Notes: generated by a model not told the origin, from the letters alone. A DNA stretch of 64,000 nucleotides from Hujiaoplasma nucleasis (GCF_013745115.1 NZ_CP051151.1:1-64000); one strand, 5' to 3'. Shown: positions 53,265-62,112, counted from the stretch's first letter. Translations and numbers: made by a program.

Positions 53265-54407
53265 ATGAAAAAAGAAATTAAAAAAATCGCACTTCTCACA
53301 GGAGGAGGAGACTGTTCTGGATTAAACGCTGTAATCAGAGCGGTTGTAAAATCAGCGATATTAAAATATAACTATGAAGTGATCGGATTTAAGGGCGGCT
53401 ATCATGGTCTTTATACGGATGATTATATAAAAATGGATTTAACTACAGTCCGAGGTATTTTTCATCAAGGTGGTACCATTTTAAAAATGTCTAATAAAGA
53501 CAACTTATTTAACTACCCTGTTGAAGACAAGGATGGTAAGGTTGTTTATCAAGATGTTTCTGATATTGCAGTTCAAAACTTAAAAAAACATAATATAGAT
53601 GCATTGGTAATTATTGGTGGTGATGGTACTTTAACTTCTGCGAGAGATTTCGGAAGAAAAGGTGTTAATGTTGTTGCTATACCAAAAACAATTGACAATG
53701 ATGTGCCAGCAACTGAAATTACTTTCGGTTATAGAACTGCTTTAGATCATATTATGCAAAGTTTAGATGCTTTACATACGACAGCTTATTCTCATGATAG
53801 AGTTATGATTCTTGAAGTTATGGGCCGTAATGCTGGATGGTTAGCTTTAGAAGGCGGAATTGCGGGGTCAGCTGATGTTATTTTAATACCAGAAATACCA
53901 TATGATATTAATTCTGTTGCTAAAACAGTATTGGATCGTTATAAAAGAGGGTCAAAATTCTCAATTATTTGTGTATCAGAAGGAGCAAAACCTCTAGATG
54001 GTAAGGTAACCATTAAGAAGATTGACAAAGACAGCCCTGATTCAGTCAAACTAGGTGGTGTCGGTGAAGTGGTTGCTAGTGAATTAGAAAAAGTAATAAA
54101 ACCAATCACTGGTCAAGATATTCGTGTGACCACTTTAGGTTATATCCAACGTGGTGGTGTAACCAATACATTCGATAGAATTTTAGGCACAAAATATGGG
54201 TCATATGCAATTGATATGATAGAGAAGAATGAGTTTGGCCGCATGGTGATTATTAAAAATGATACCATGAGTTCGGTAAGAATTGAAGAAGTTGTAGGTT
54301 CTGGTGAAATTGGTGAAACTAGTCGTGGTGGAGCTAGAATTGTAAATCCTCACGGTGACTTAGTGAATGCAGCTAGAGATATTGGCATCACTTTTGGTGA
54401 TGAATAA
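53265..54407 (+). CDS. pfkA: 6-phosphofructokinase
   Basis: 380 aa PfkA-superfamily enzyme. The opening LLTGGGDCSGLNAVIRA, GGDGT, PKTIDNDVPATEITFGYRTA and EVMGRNAGWLALEGG are all present. The two residues used to predict phosphoryl donor give mixed signals: Gly in GGDGT (ATP type) and Lys in PKTIDND (common in PPi and group III enzymes). It is longer than the 320-aa bacterial ATP enzyme, fitting the group III branch. ATP is the likelier donor, but PPi cannot be excluded. Confidence 0.94.
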   Translation: MKKEIKKIALLTGGGDCSGLNAVIRAVVKSAILKYNYEVIGFKGGYHGLYTDDYIKMDLTTVRGIFHQGGTILKMSNKDNLFNYPVEDKDGKVVYQDVSDIAVQNLKKHNIDALVIIGGDGTLTSARDFGRKGVNVVAIPKTIDNDVPATEITFGYRTALDHIMQSLDALHTTAYSHDRVMILEVMGRNAGWLALEGGIAGSADVILIPEIPYDINSVAKTVLDRYKRGSKFSIICVSEGAKPLDGKVTIKKIDKDSPDSVKLGGVGEVVASELEKVIKPITGQDIRVTTLGYIQRGGVTNTFDRILGTKYGSYAIDMIEKNEFGRMVIIKNDTMSSVRIEEVVGSGEIGETSRGGARIVNPHGDLVNAARDIGITFGDE

Positions 54408-54437
54408 AAATAAAATAATTTTTTATAGGAGGACATT

Positions 54438-54980
54438 ATGGAATTAAAAGGAAGTCGCACGGAAAAAAACTTGCAAGAAGCTTTTGCTGGGGAGTCAATG
54501 GCGAGAAATAAATACACTTATTATGCTGAAAAAGCAAGAGAAGAAGGGTATGTAGATATCGCTGAATATTTTGAAGAGACTGCAGTAAATGAAAGAGAAC
54601 ATGCACGTATTTGGTTTAAATTATTACATGATGGTGATATTCCTGCCACTGATCTAAATTTAGTAGATGGTGCGGATGGGGAACATTATGAATGGACAGA
54701 TATGTACAAAGGATTTGCTGAAGTTGCTGAAGAAGAAGGATTTAAAAAAATTGCCTTCTTATTTAGAAAAGTTGCTGAAATAGAAAAAAGACATGAAGAA
54801 AGATATTTAGCATTAATTGATAGATTAAAAAACGACAAAGAATTTATGTCGGATAACGAAGCTGAAGTTTGGATTTGTTCAAATTGTGGTCATTTACATT
54901 TTGGACCAAGAGCACCAAAGATTTGTCCAGTTTGTGATTATCCTCAAGCATATTTCAAACGTTATACAGAAAAGTTTTAA
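54438..54980 (+). CDS. rbr: Rubrerythrin
   Basis: 180 aa. N-terminal ferritin-like di-iron domain (1-140; [38 protein letters not shown] carry the Glu/His ligands) and C-terminal rubredoxin domain with CSNCG and CPVC. Reduces H2O2 in anaerobes using NAD(P)H through rubredoxin partners. It supports an anaerobic or microaerobic lifestyle. Monocistronic, with AGGAGG SD and a strong terminator. Confidence 0.96.
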   Translation: MELKGSRTEKNLQEAFAGESMARNKYTYYAEKAREEGYVDIAEYFEETAVNEREHARIWFKLLHDGDIPATDLNLVDGADGEHYEWTDMYKGFAEVAEEEGFKKIAFLFRKVAEIEKRHEERYLALIDRLKNDKEFMSDNEAEVWICSNCGHLHFGPRAPKICPVCDYPQAYFKRYTEKF

Positions 54981-55005
54981 AGAAGGCCTAGCCTTCTTTT
55001 TTTCA
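54979..55005 (+). terminator. Rubrerythrin terminator
   Basis: 9-bp stem AAAGAAGGC/GCCTTCTTT, loop CTA, then T run. It includes the last bases of the stop codon. Confidence 0.88.
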
Positions 55006-55074
55006 ACTTAATTCGTTTATCCTCAACATGAATTATGGTATAATAACTTTAAAGTGATCATTGGAGGCATATAT

Positions 55075-55953
55075 TTGAAAAAAGGTAGAATAATAAAACT
55101 TATAGGTGGTTTATATACGGTCATAGACGATGAGGGACAAAGATTCACTTTGAAACCTTTGGGGATATTTAGGCATAGAAATGTACAATTAAAGGTTGGT
55201 GATGTTGTTGATTTTAATGAAGATTCCATTACGAAACTTTATGAAAGAAGAAATGATCTATATCGTCCTTTCATTGCTAATGTTGACCAAGTTTTATTGG
55301 TGAATTCAGTCAAAGAACCAGATTTCAGCTTTTTACTTTTAGATAAATTTATTACATTGATAGAGTCCAACCATATTGATACCATTATTATAATGACTAA
55401 AGTAGACTTATTATCAGACAATGAACTCAGTGATTTAAAAGAAAAGATGGCTTATTATGAAAAATTTTATCCTGTTATCTATACAAGTTCAAAAACCCAA
55501 GATAACTTACATGCCATAAAAGAAATAACCAAAAACAAAATTAATGTTCTTGCTGGACAAACAGGGGCAGGGAAATCATCAATTTTAAATGCTATGAATC
55601 CTAAATTAGATATTAGGACTAATGAAATATCAAAAGCGCTAGGCAGAGGAAAACATACAACGAGGCATGTTGAATTGATTGAGTTTGGAGAAGGTTATAT
55701 AGCAGATACACCTGGTTTTTCAAATCTAGAATTTCAAGATTTAACTTTAGAGAATATTAAATATTACTTTATTGATTTCTTCCAATTATCTCATAAGTGT
55801 AAATTTAATGAGTGTAGTCACATCCACGAACCTGGGTGTGAAATAAAAAAACAAGTAGATAAAGGTACAATAATTAAAGAAAGATATGAAGATTACATAA
55901 ATATCTATGAAGAAGTAAAAGCAATTAAACCAAAGTATAGGAGGGATAAATAA
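55075..55953 (+). CDS. rsgA: Ribosome biogenesis GTPase RsgA
   Basis: 292 aa from TTG 55075, 7 nt after GGAGG (55063-55067); the frame opens at GTG 55054 ahead of the SD. -10 TATAAT at 55039-55044. OB domain, circularly permuted GTPase (G4 TKVD before G1 GQTGAGKSS and G3 DTPGF), and zinc site C-x4-C-x-H-x5-C in CKFNECSHIHEPGC. Assists late 30S maturation. Starts the conserved rsgA-rpe-thiN set; the usual prpC-prkC pair is not upstream. Confidence 0.95.
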   Translation: MKKGRIIKLIGGLYTVIDDEGQRFTLKPLGIFRHRNVQLKVGDVVDFNEDSITKLYERRNDLYRPFIANVDQVLLVNSVKEPDFSFLLLDKFITLIESNHIDTIIIMTKVDLLSDNELSDLKEKMAYYEKFYPVIYTSSKTQDNLHAIKEITKNKINVLAGQTGAGKSSILNAMNPKLDIRTNEISKALGRGKHTTRHVELIEFGEGYIADTPGFSNLEFQDLTLENIKYYFIDFFQLSHKCKFNECSHIHEPGCEIKKQVDKGTIIKERYEDYINIYEEVKAIKPKYRRDK

Positions 55954-56591
55954 TGATTTGTGCACCTTCATTTTTAAGTTCAAATTTTAGTAAACTTAAG
56001 CAAGAAATATTATCAATTAATGAAGCTAAATGGCTTCACTTTGACGTCATGGACGGATTGTTTGTTTCTAATACAACTTATGATCACCAAATGTTGAAAA
56101 CCATTGGTGAATTTTCAAATCAGGTTTTTGACTGTCATTTAATGATTGAAAAGCCTGAAAAATATGTTGATAATTATATAGAAAATGGTGCAGATTATAT
56201 TACTTTCCATTATGAGGCAAGTCATAATCCGCTAAAACTAATTCAATACATTCAATCTAAGGGTGTTAAAGCTGGAATTTCTATTAAACCTAATACACGT
56301 GTGGAAGTATTAGATGACTTACTTGAATATCTTGATTTGATATTAATTATGTCAGTAGAACCTGGTAAAGGTGGACAAAAATTCATTCCTAATGCCTTAG
56401 ATAAAATTAACTATTTAAATAATATACGAACACAAAAGAAATATGAATATCTTATTGAAGTTGATGGAGGTATTCAGTTTGATACAGCTAAGATGGTAAA
56501 AAATGTTGGCTGTGATGTGATTGTTGTTGGGTCTTTTATTTTCAACCAAAGCAATAGAAATCAAATAATTAAGGAATTAGAAAATGTTTGA
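55953..56591 (+). CDS. rpe: Ribulose-phosphate 3-epimerase
   Basis: 212 aa TIM barrel. Metal and catalytic residues in HFDVMDG and CHLMI; phosphate-binding loops MSVEPGKGGQKF and VDGGI. Interconverts ribulose-5-P and xylulose-5-P. One-base overlap with rsgA and 8-bp overlap with thiN (rpe ends in TGA). Confidence 0.96.
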   Translation: MICAPSFLSSNFSKLKQEILSINEAKWLHFDVMDGLFVSNTTYDHQMLKTIGEFSNQVFDCHLMIEKPEKYVDNYIENGADYITFHYEASHNPLKLIQYIQSKGVKAGISIKPNTRVEVLDDLLEYLDLILIMSVEPGKGGQKFIPNALDKINYLNNIRTQKKYEYLIEVDGGIQFDTAKMVKNVGCDVIVVGSFIFNQSNRNQIIKELENV

Positions 56592-57219
56592 TAAAATTAA
56601 AATAGTCATTGGTCCCAATGACTATCATTTTCATAGATTGTATTTTGAAGAGGTGAATGAATTCATTATAGGAGTTGATTCGGGATTAGAATATCTGCTT
56701 GATTTTCATAAAGATATCGATTTAGCTGTAGGTGATTTTGATTCAATTAATCCAGATACTTATAATAAAATAAAAGGTAAGTGTAAGAAGATTATTCATT
56801 TAGAAAAAAGAAAAAATAAGACTGACTTGGCATATGCCTTAGAATATGTTTATGAAAATTATGATTATAAGCAAATTGAAGTCTATGGTGGCATTAGTGG
56901 TAGAATTGATCATTTTATCGCTAATTTGAATTTGATGAAAAAATACAGATTTTCGTTAAAGGATGATTATCATTATATGTTTATCTTGAATAAAGGAAAG
57001 CACCATATTGATAATTTTAAAAAATATATTTCTTTTTTTGCTATTGAAGATGTTTATGATTTGCAATTAAAAGGATTTAAATATAGTTTGGACAACTATT
57101 ATCTTTCAACTAGTGATTCTTTATCGGTTTCTAATGAAGGAAGTGGTGATTTATCTTTTTCTAAAGGTAAATTATTAGTGATTATGTCTGAAGACCAGAG
57201 AGTAGGAGATAAACAATGA
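56584..57219 (+). CDS. thiN: Thiamine pyrophosphokinase
   Basis: 211 aa. GVDSGLEYLLD, GDFDSI and KNKTDLAYALEY are the ATP and thiamine-binding motifs; C-terminal beta-rich thiamine-binding domain follows. Makes thiamine pyrophosphate from thiamine and ATP. It ends in TGA overlapping the ATG of the lipoprotein protease gene (ATGA), so the proteases are appended to this housekeeping operon. Confidence 0.93.
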   Translation: MFDKIKIVIGPNDYHFHRLYFEEVNEFIIGVDSGLEYLLDFHKDIDLAVGDFDSINPDTYNKIKGKCKKIIHLEKRKNKTDLAYALEYVYENYDYKQIEVYGGISGRIDHFIANLNLMKKYRFSLKDDYHYMFILNKGKHHIDNFKKYISFFAIEDVYDLQLKGFKYSLDNYYLSTSDSLSVSNEGSGDLSFSKGKLLVIMSEDQRVGDKQ

Positions 57220-58490
57220 AGAAAAAAATTATATTAATCTTGGTAATAGCATCCGCACTTGTGCTCAGTGGTTGTTCTATATTATTGCCATTAGACACAA
57301 CAGATTTTTCAACCAACACAAATACTAGTGAGGAAATAACTATAGATTATGATCAATTGCATGACGATGTATATGATAGTGTTTATAATAGGATTTATAG
57401 TGACTTGTATAATGAAATTAAATCTCAAATCGCTGAAGATATTAGTCAAGAAGAAGTAGAATTAATTTATCAAAATATTAGAGATGATATTTTAAGTAAG
57501 ATAGAGTCAGGAGATATCGAAATACAAGCTCTTACTGTTTTTGATAGGATGACTTATCTTGCATTGACCACAGCTAAAGCAGTTGTAGGTGTTAATAATT
57601 TGAATCTCAATGGAGAAATTAACTCAACAGGCTCAGGGGTTATCTATAAAAAGGATGGTAATCAATACTATATTATTACTAATGAACATGTTGTGAAGGA
57701 TGCAGTATCTGTTGAGGTACAATTCGGAGATGGAACTTTAATATCAGCTGAAGTTTTAGGTGTTGAGAAATTAGTAGATATTGCTGTATTAAGATTTATA
57801 TCTGAAGAAAGTTTTCAAACTGCTGAATTTGGTGATTCATCAGGGGTACAAAAGGGTGAATTTATCACTGCAGTAGGTAATCCATCAGGTTTTGATTATT
57901 TTAACACAATGACTTTTGGTATTATCTCTGGTATTAACCGTTACTTTGATATTGACGAGGATGGCACCAGAGACATGTTTGTTAATTATCTTCAACATGA
58001 CGCTGCTATAAATGCTGGTAATAGTGGGGGGGCTTTATTTAACCTCGAAGGTGAAATTATTGGGATCAATACTTTAAAAATAGTTGATTACTCAATTGAA
58101 GGTATGGGCTTCGCTATTCCATCAAATTTAGTGGAGTTAATTGCAGGTGATATTGAACTTTATGGTGAATCAAAAAGAAAACCGATGTTGGGTATAACCT
58201 TTATAGATATTTACCAAAATAAAGATGTTATTAATGCAGAGGAACAAATCATTCCTGAAAATATTAATCAAGGATTTTATATTCAGTCTGTGGTATCAGG
58301 ATCTTCAGTTGATGGTTATGTTCTTGCAGGTGATATTGTCACACAAATTGGAAATGTAGTTATTGAAAGTACAAGTCAATTTGTTGAAGAATTTAGTCAG
58401 TATTTGGTGGGAGACACCATTGACATTGTTGTTTATAGAAATGGTCAGTATATAACATTAACAGATATAGTTTTGAAAGGTCGTGAATAA
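57216..58490 (+). CDS. HtrA/DegP-like serine protease, lipoprotein with PDZ domain
   Basis: 424 aa. Lipobox LSGC puts a lipidated Cys at residue 20. Residues about 45-100 are a helical stalk with Tyr every fourth residue (DDVYDSVYNRIYSDLYNEI). S1C trypsin-like domain follows with triad H158 (NEHVV), D188 (VDIAVL) and S270 (GNSGG). A PDZ-like domain fills about 315-424. Expected outside the membrane, where it would degrade or hold misfolded exported proteins. Tandem with a second, shorter paralogue. Confidence 0.92.
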   Translation: MKKKIILILVIASALVLSGCSILLPLDTTDFSTNTNTSEEITIDYDQLHDDVYDSVYNRIYSDLYNEIKSQIAEDISQEEVELIYQNIRDDILSKIESGDIEIQALTVFDRMTYLALTTAKAVVGVNNLNLNGEINSTGSGVIYKKDGNQYYIITNEHVVKDAVSVEVQFGDGTLISAEVLGVEKLVDIAVLRFISEESFQTAEFGDSSGVQKGEFITAVGNPSGFDYFNTMTFGIISGINRYFDIDEDGTRDMFVNYLQHDAAINAGNSGGALFNLEGEIIGINTLKIVDYSIEGMGFAIPSNLVELIAGDIELYGESKRKPMLGITFIDIYQNKDVINAEEQIIPENINQGFYIQSVVSGSSVDGYVLAGDIVTQIGNVVIESTSQFVEEFSQYLVGDTIDIVVYRNGQYITLTDIVLKGRE

Positions 58491-58491
58491 T

Positions 58492-59433
58492 ATGAAAAAA
58501 CTTCTTATCTATTCTTTAGTTTTTATTAGCCTTTTGACTTTCAGTATTATTTCTTTGTCGGCAGAAACAACGACTGATATTACCACTGAAAACACAAGCG
58601 AAAACATAAGCGAAACATCTCGAACTTATACTTATACAAGTTACGATGATTTACTTAATCAAATTGAAGAGGAAGTATACGCAGAAATTTATCAAGATGT
58701 TTATGAAGACATATATCAAGATATATTATCTCAGGTCGATGAAGACTTATATACTCAAATTTACGCGGATATTGAAGCTAGTTTGAATAGTCGTTTTACT
58801 GAACTTAGCATGGTTAATGATCTAACACAAAATCAAATTTATGATGTTGTTGAAATTGCTAATCAATCCGTTGTGGGTGTCGAAACATATTTAGATAATG
58901 CAGGACAAGCAGTTGGGTCAGCTGTTATTTATGACTATGATGACATTAATCAAATTTATTATATAATATCAAACTATCATGTGGTTGAAGATGGTAATAA
59001 CTATAAAGTAAGATTTGAAAATGAAGAAACAGTAGTTGCTAATTTGCTTAAATATGATGAAGAAGCAGATATCGCCATTCTATCATTTTCAAGTGTAGGT
59101 CTTGAGGGTCTATCAGCGGCCATTCTTGGATCTTCAAGCGATTTACAAAAGGGTGAAATAATCCTAGCTGCTGGACATCCCCAAGGTTTTAATTTCTTTA
59201 ATTCAATTACTTTTGGTGTTGTGGCTGGTTTAGATAGAAGTGTCAGTGGCGAAACAATTACTTACATCCAACATGATGCTGCCATTAATTCTGGAAATAG
59301 TGGTGGTCCGATTTTTAATCTTCAAGGAGAGGTTGTTGGTATTAATGTCTTAAAATATGCTGATGAAGAAATAGAGGGAATGGGCTTTTCAATTCCAATA
59401 GATCTTGTTAAAGATATTATTGCTAATCAATAA
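58492..59433 (+). CDS. HtrA-like serine protease without PDZ domain
   Basis: 313 aa from ATG 58492 (AAAGG about 11 nt upstream; GTG 58483 is the alternative). N-terminal signal peptide MKKLLIYSLVFISLLTFSIISLSAE with no lipobox Cys, so secreted or anchored. A Thr/Ser/Glu-rich stretch, then a Tyr-every-fourth helix (EVYAEIYQDVYEDIYQDI), then the S1C domain with triad H163, D193 and S270. The protein ends right after the protease domain. Clearly a duplicate of the upstream gene. Confidence 0.9.
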   Translation: MKKLLIYSLVFISLLTFSIISLSAETTTDITTENTSENISETSRTYTYTSYDDLLNQIEEEVYAEIYQDVYEDIYQDILSQVDEDLYTQIYADIEASLNSRFTELSMVNDLTQNQIYDVVEIANQSVVGVETYLDNAGQAVGSAVIYDYDDINQIYYIISNYHVVEDGNNYKVRFENEETVVANLLKYDEEADIAILSFSSVGLEGLSAAILGSSSDLQKGEIILAAGHPQGFNFFNSITFGVVAGLDRSVSGETITYIQHDAAINSGNSGGPIFNLQGEVVGINVLKYADEEIEGMGFSIPIDLVKDIIANQ

Positions 59434-59435
59434 AA

Positions 59436-59460
59436 AAAGAACCTACTTGGTAGGTTCTTT
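59436..59460. terminator. Bidirectional terminator, protease gene / ridA
   Basis: 11-bp stem AAAGAACCTAC/GTAGGTTCTTT with TTG loop; A run on one side, few T on the other. Confidence 0.85.
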
Positions 59461-59462
59461 AC

Positions 59463-59837
59463 TTATTTACACGCGATAGCATCAATTTCTATGAGCACAT
59501 CTTTTGGTAGTCTTGCAACTTCAACAGCAAATCTTGCTGGTTTATGATTTTGAAAGAAAGATTGGTAGACTTCATTCATTAGGGTAAACATTGACATATC
59601 TTTTAAAAACACTCCACACTTAACAATGTTTTCTTTCTTTAATCCTGCAGCTTCAACAATCCCTAAAATGTTTTCAAGACTTTGTTTTGTCTGCGATTGG
59701 ATATCTTCACCCACAAGTGTCATTGTGCTTGGAACAAAGGGTATTTGGCCTGATACATAAAGAGTATCATTTGCCATGACGCCTTGAGAATAAGGGCCAA
59801 TGGCTTTAGGTGCATTATCAGTTTGAATCATTTTCAT
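59463..59837 (-). CDS. ridA: RidA-family enamine/imine deaminase
   Basis: 124 aa YjgF/YER057c/UK114 family. Opening AIGPYSQGVMANDTLYVSGQIP and C-terminal RFAVEVARLPKDVLIEIDAIA with the catalytic Arg are present. Hydrolyses reactive 2-aminoacrylate-type enamines formed by PLP enzymes. That fits an organism using PLP amino acid enzymes heavily, though this gene is 46 kb from the ornithine operon. Minus strand, AGGAGG SD. Confidence 0.95.
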   Translation of the reverse strand: MKMIQTDNAPKAIGPYSQGVMANDTLYVSGQIPFVPSTMTLVGEDIQSQTKQSLENILGIVEAAGLKKENIVKCGVFLKDMSMFTLMNEVYQSFFQNHKPARFAVEVARLPKDVLIEIDAIACK

Positions 59838-59901
59838 TTGAATTACCTCCTTAATACCATTATATAGGAAAGCTCAATAATTGTCATTAGCCAATAAAAA
59901 T

Positions 59902-59925
59902 AAAAAAGATGCTATTCGCATCTTT
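59902..59925 (-). terminator. rpmB terminator
   Basis: 8-bp stem AAAGATGC/GCATCTTT (59905-59912, 59918-59925), 5-nt loop, followed on the minus strand by further T. Confidence 0.8.
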
Positions 59926-59939
59926 ATTATCAGTTATAT

Positions 59940-60131
59940 TTATGCTCTTTGTATTTTACCGCTTTTCAATGCTCTAGCAGAAACGTATACTCGTTTTACT
60001 TGACCATCTTCATCTATAACTCTTACTTTTTGTAAGTTCGCTTTCCATTGTCTTCTTGTAGCTTGTAATGAGTGCGAACGATTATTACCAGACATAGATT
60101 TTTTGCCTGACACACTGCATACTCTTGGCAT
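59940..60131 (-). CDS. rpmB: 50S ribosomal protein L28
   Basis: 63 aa. [21 protein letters not shown]...[14 protein letters not shown] is the L28 pattern, with only one Cys in the start region, so the zinc-free (C-minus) type is likely. GGAGTGATATC precedes ATG; a plausible minus-strand promoter is TTGATT (60195-60190), 16 bp, TAAAAT (60173-60168). Divergent from the fakA-like gene, as in Bacillus. Confidence 0.96.
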   Translation of the reverse strand: MPRVCSVSGKKSMSGNNRSHSLQATRRQWKANLQKVRVIDEDGQVKRVYVSARALKSGKIQRA

Positions 60132-60240
60132 GATATCACTCCGTTTCTGTTAAATTTCAGCAATACCATTTTATCATATATTACAAATAAATCAAGTATT
60201 ATATCTAAGAAATTCGAATAATGAGTCAAAACCAAATATA

Positions 60241-60269
60241 TTGCATTTTTAAAATTCATATGGTATAAT
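60241..60269 (+). promoter_or_regulatory. Promoter of fakA-like gene
   Basis: TTGCAT (60241-60246), 17-bp spacer, TATAAT (60264-60269). The leader of about 55 nt ends with AAGGGG before ATG 60333. Confidence 0.75.
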
Positions 60270-60332
60270 GCTTATGCTTTTTATCAAAGGTCTAACACGA
60301 CGCATCTATTATAAAAATAAGGGGTTTTATAT

Positions 60333-62012
60333 ATGTCAACATTATCACTAGATGGTAAGTTATTTAAAAAATTAATTATTAATGGATCAATTAAATTAAA
60401 AATCAATATGAATAGAATCGATGATCTTAATGTTTTTCCTGTTCCAGATGGAGATACAGGATCAAATATGTCAGCAACAATGCTTGCTGGTGCAAATGCA
60501 TTAAGAGAAACTGAAGAAACAGAAATTGGCAAAGTAGCTAAAGTATTATCAAGAGGTATGTTAATGGGCGCGAGAGGAAACTCTGGTGTCATTTTATCGC
60601 AATTATTTAGTGGCATTGCTAAGGGTTTAGAAGGACTTGTTGAAGCCAACATGTCTGATTTTGGTCATGCTTTAAGAAGAGGTGTGGAACAAGCTTACGC
60701 TTCAGTTATACATCCAGTTGAAGGGACAATTTTAACTGTTTCCAGAGAAGCAGCTGATCGAGTAGTTTCTGTCGTAAAAGACTTAGAGGATTATGAAGAA
60801 TTATTTGAGATTTATTTAAAAGAACTTAGAGCCTCTCTTGAAAGAACACCTGAATTATTACCTGTACTAAAAGAAGTAGGTGTTATTGATTCTGGTGGAG
60901 CTGGTTACATTGAAGTCGTTGAAGGTATGCAAAAAGCATTGTTAGGTGAGATTTATCCTGATGATTCAGTGACAGATGAAAGTTATAAGGTTGGCTCAAC
61001 TAAAATTCAAAACACCCACATAGGTGATGGAGAACATTTCGGATACTGTACTGAGTTTATTATGCAAATTGATAAAATGAGTGAATTTTCACAAAAGAAA
61101 TTTATTGATATGATTAGCCCACTAGGTGATTCATTAGTGGTTGTTCAAGATGATAATATTCTTAAAGTTCATATTCATACAAAAACACCTGGAGATGCTA
61201 TGAATTTAGCTCAATATTATGGATTTTTCATTAATATTAAAATTGAAAATATGACTTTACAACATACAGAGGTTTTGATTCATCAAGATCAAGATCATCA
61301 AGATGATTGTGGTTGTGGACATGATCATTCATTGTCTGTAGCTCCGGCATTAAAGAAAAAATATGCCATTGTCGCTGTTGTTAATGGTAATGGGTTAAAA
61401 GAAACTTTTATTGAAATGGGTTGTGACTATATTATCGATGGTGGGCAAACTATGAATCCATCTGTTGAAGAATTTATAAAGGCTACTGAAAAAATCAACG
61501 CTGACAACATCATTATTATTCCAAATAATAAGAATGTTATGTTATCAGCCGAAGCAGCAAGAGACATGATTGAAGATAGATCTGTTCATGTTTTAAAGGC
61601 AACGACTGTTGCCCAAGGATATTCTGCTTTAACGATGTTTGATGCTACTGAAGATATTAAAACTAATATTAGTGAGATGACATCTTATCTAGATAAAGTA
61701 AAAACTGGTGAAGTCACTTATGCCATTCGTGATAGTAAAAACAATGGTGTAGAGATTAATAAAGATGATTTTATGGGTATTTTAGATGGAAAGATTATCC
61801 ATTCAATTCCTGATAGATTAGATGCCACAAAGGCTTTAGTTGATGCAATGGTTGAAGAACGTTCAGAAATCATCACTATCATGTATGGCGTCAATGTAGA
61901 TGATGACGAAATTGATGAGTTGGTTGCATATATAGAAGATACTTATGAATTAGAAGTCGACTTGATTAATGGTGGACAAGAAGTTTATTCTTATATTATC
62001 TCAGTTGAGTAA
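60333..62012 (+). CDS. fakA: DhaL-domain fatty acid kinase-like protein (FakA/YloV)
   Basis: 559 aa. N-terminal DhaL (Dak2) ATP-binding domain: NVFPVPDGDTGSNMSATM and MGARGNSGVILSQLFSG are Mg-ATP motifs. The C-terminal half is the FakA/YloV module that meets the FakB lipid-binding partner. Known role: phosphorylation of FakB-bound fatty acid for phospholipid synthesis. Between the domains (residues about 317-333) sits a His/Asp/Cys-rich segment (HQDQDHQDDCGCGHDH) that may bind metal. Between rpmB and recG as in Bacillus, but yloU and sdaAAB are missing. Confidence 0.9.
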   Translation: MSTLSLDGKLFKKLIINGSIKLKINMNRIDDLNVFPVPDGDTGSNMSATMLAGANALRETEETEIGKVAKVLSRGMLMGARGNSGVILSQLFSGIAKGLEGLVEANMSDFGHALRRGVEQAYASVIHPVEGTILTVSREAADRVVSVVKDLEDYEELFEIYLKELRASLERTPELLPVLKEVGVIDSGGAGYIEVVEGMQKALLGEIYPDDSVTDESYKVGSTKIQNTHIGDGEHFGYCTEFIMQIDKMSEFSQKKFIDMISPLGDSLVVVQDDNILKVHIHTKTPGDAMNLAQYYGFFINIKIENMTLQHTEVLIHQDQDHQDDCGCGHDHSLSVAPALKKKYAIVAVVNGNGLKETFIEMGCDYIIDGGQTMNPSVEEFIKATEKINADNIIIIPNNKNVMLSAEAARDMIEDRSVHVLKATTVAQGYSALTMFDATEDIKTNISEMTSYLDKVKTGEVTYAIRDSKNNGVEINKDDFMGILDGKIIHSIPDRLDATKALVDAMVEERSEIITIMYGVNVDDDEIDELVAYIEDTYELEVDLINGGQEVYSYIISVE

Positions 62013-62020
62013 AAATACTT

Positions 62021-62046
62021 AAGAAGGCGATGCCTTCTTTTTTTTT
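62021..62046 (+). terminator. Terminator after fakA-like gene
   Basis: AAGAAGGC/GCCTTCTT (62021-62028, 62032-62039), GAT loop, seven T. Confidence 0.88.
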
Positions 62047-62077
62047 GTCTTGTGTAAAAAAAATAGCGAAAAAATGT

Positions 62078-62083
62078 TATAAT
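62078..62083 (+). promoter_or_regulatory. -10 box of recG
   Basis: TATAAT, 29 nt before ATG 62113. A -35 at proper spacing is not clear. Confidence 0.45.
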
Positions 62084-62112
62084 ATTTATTAAAGATTAAT
62101 GCGGTGAAACTT

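Noticed and set aside
60023-60259. Minus-strand ORF of 78 codons over rpmB
   Set aside because: Overlaps L28 in another frame and starts inside its promoter region.
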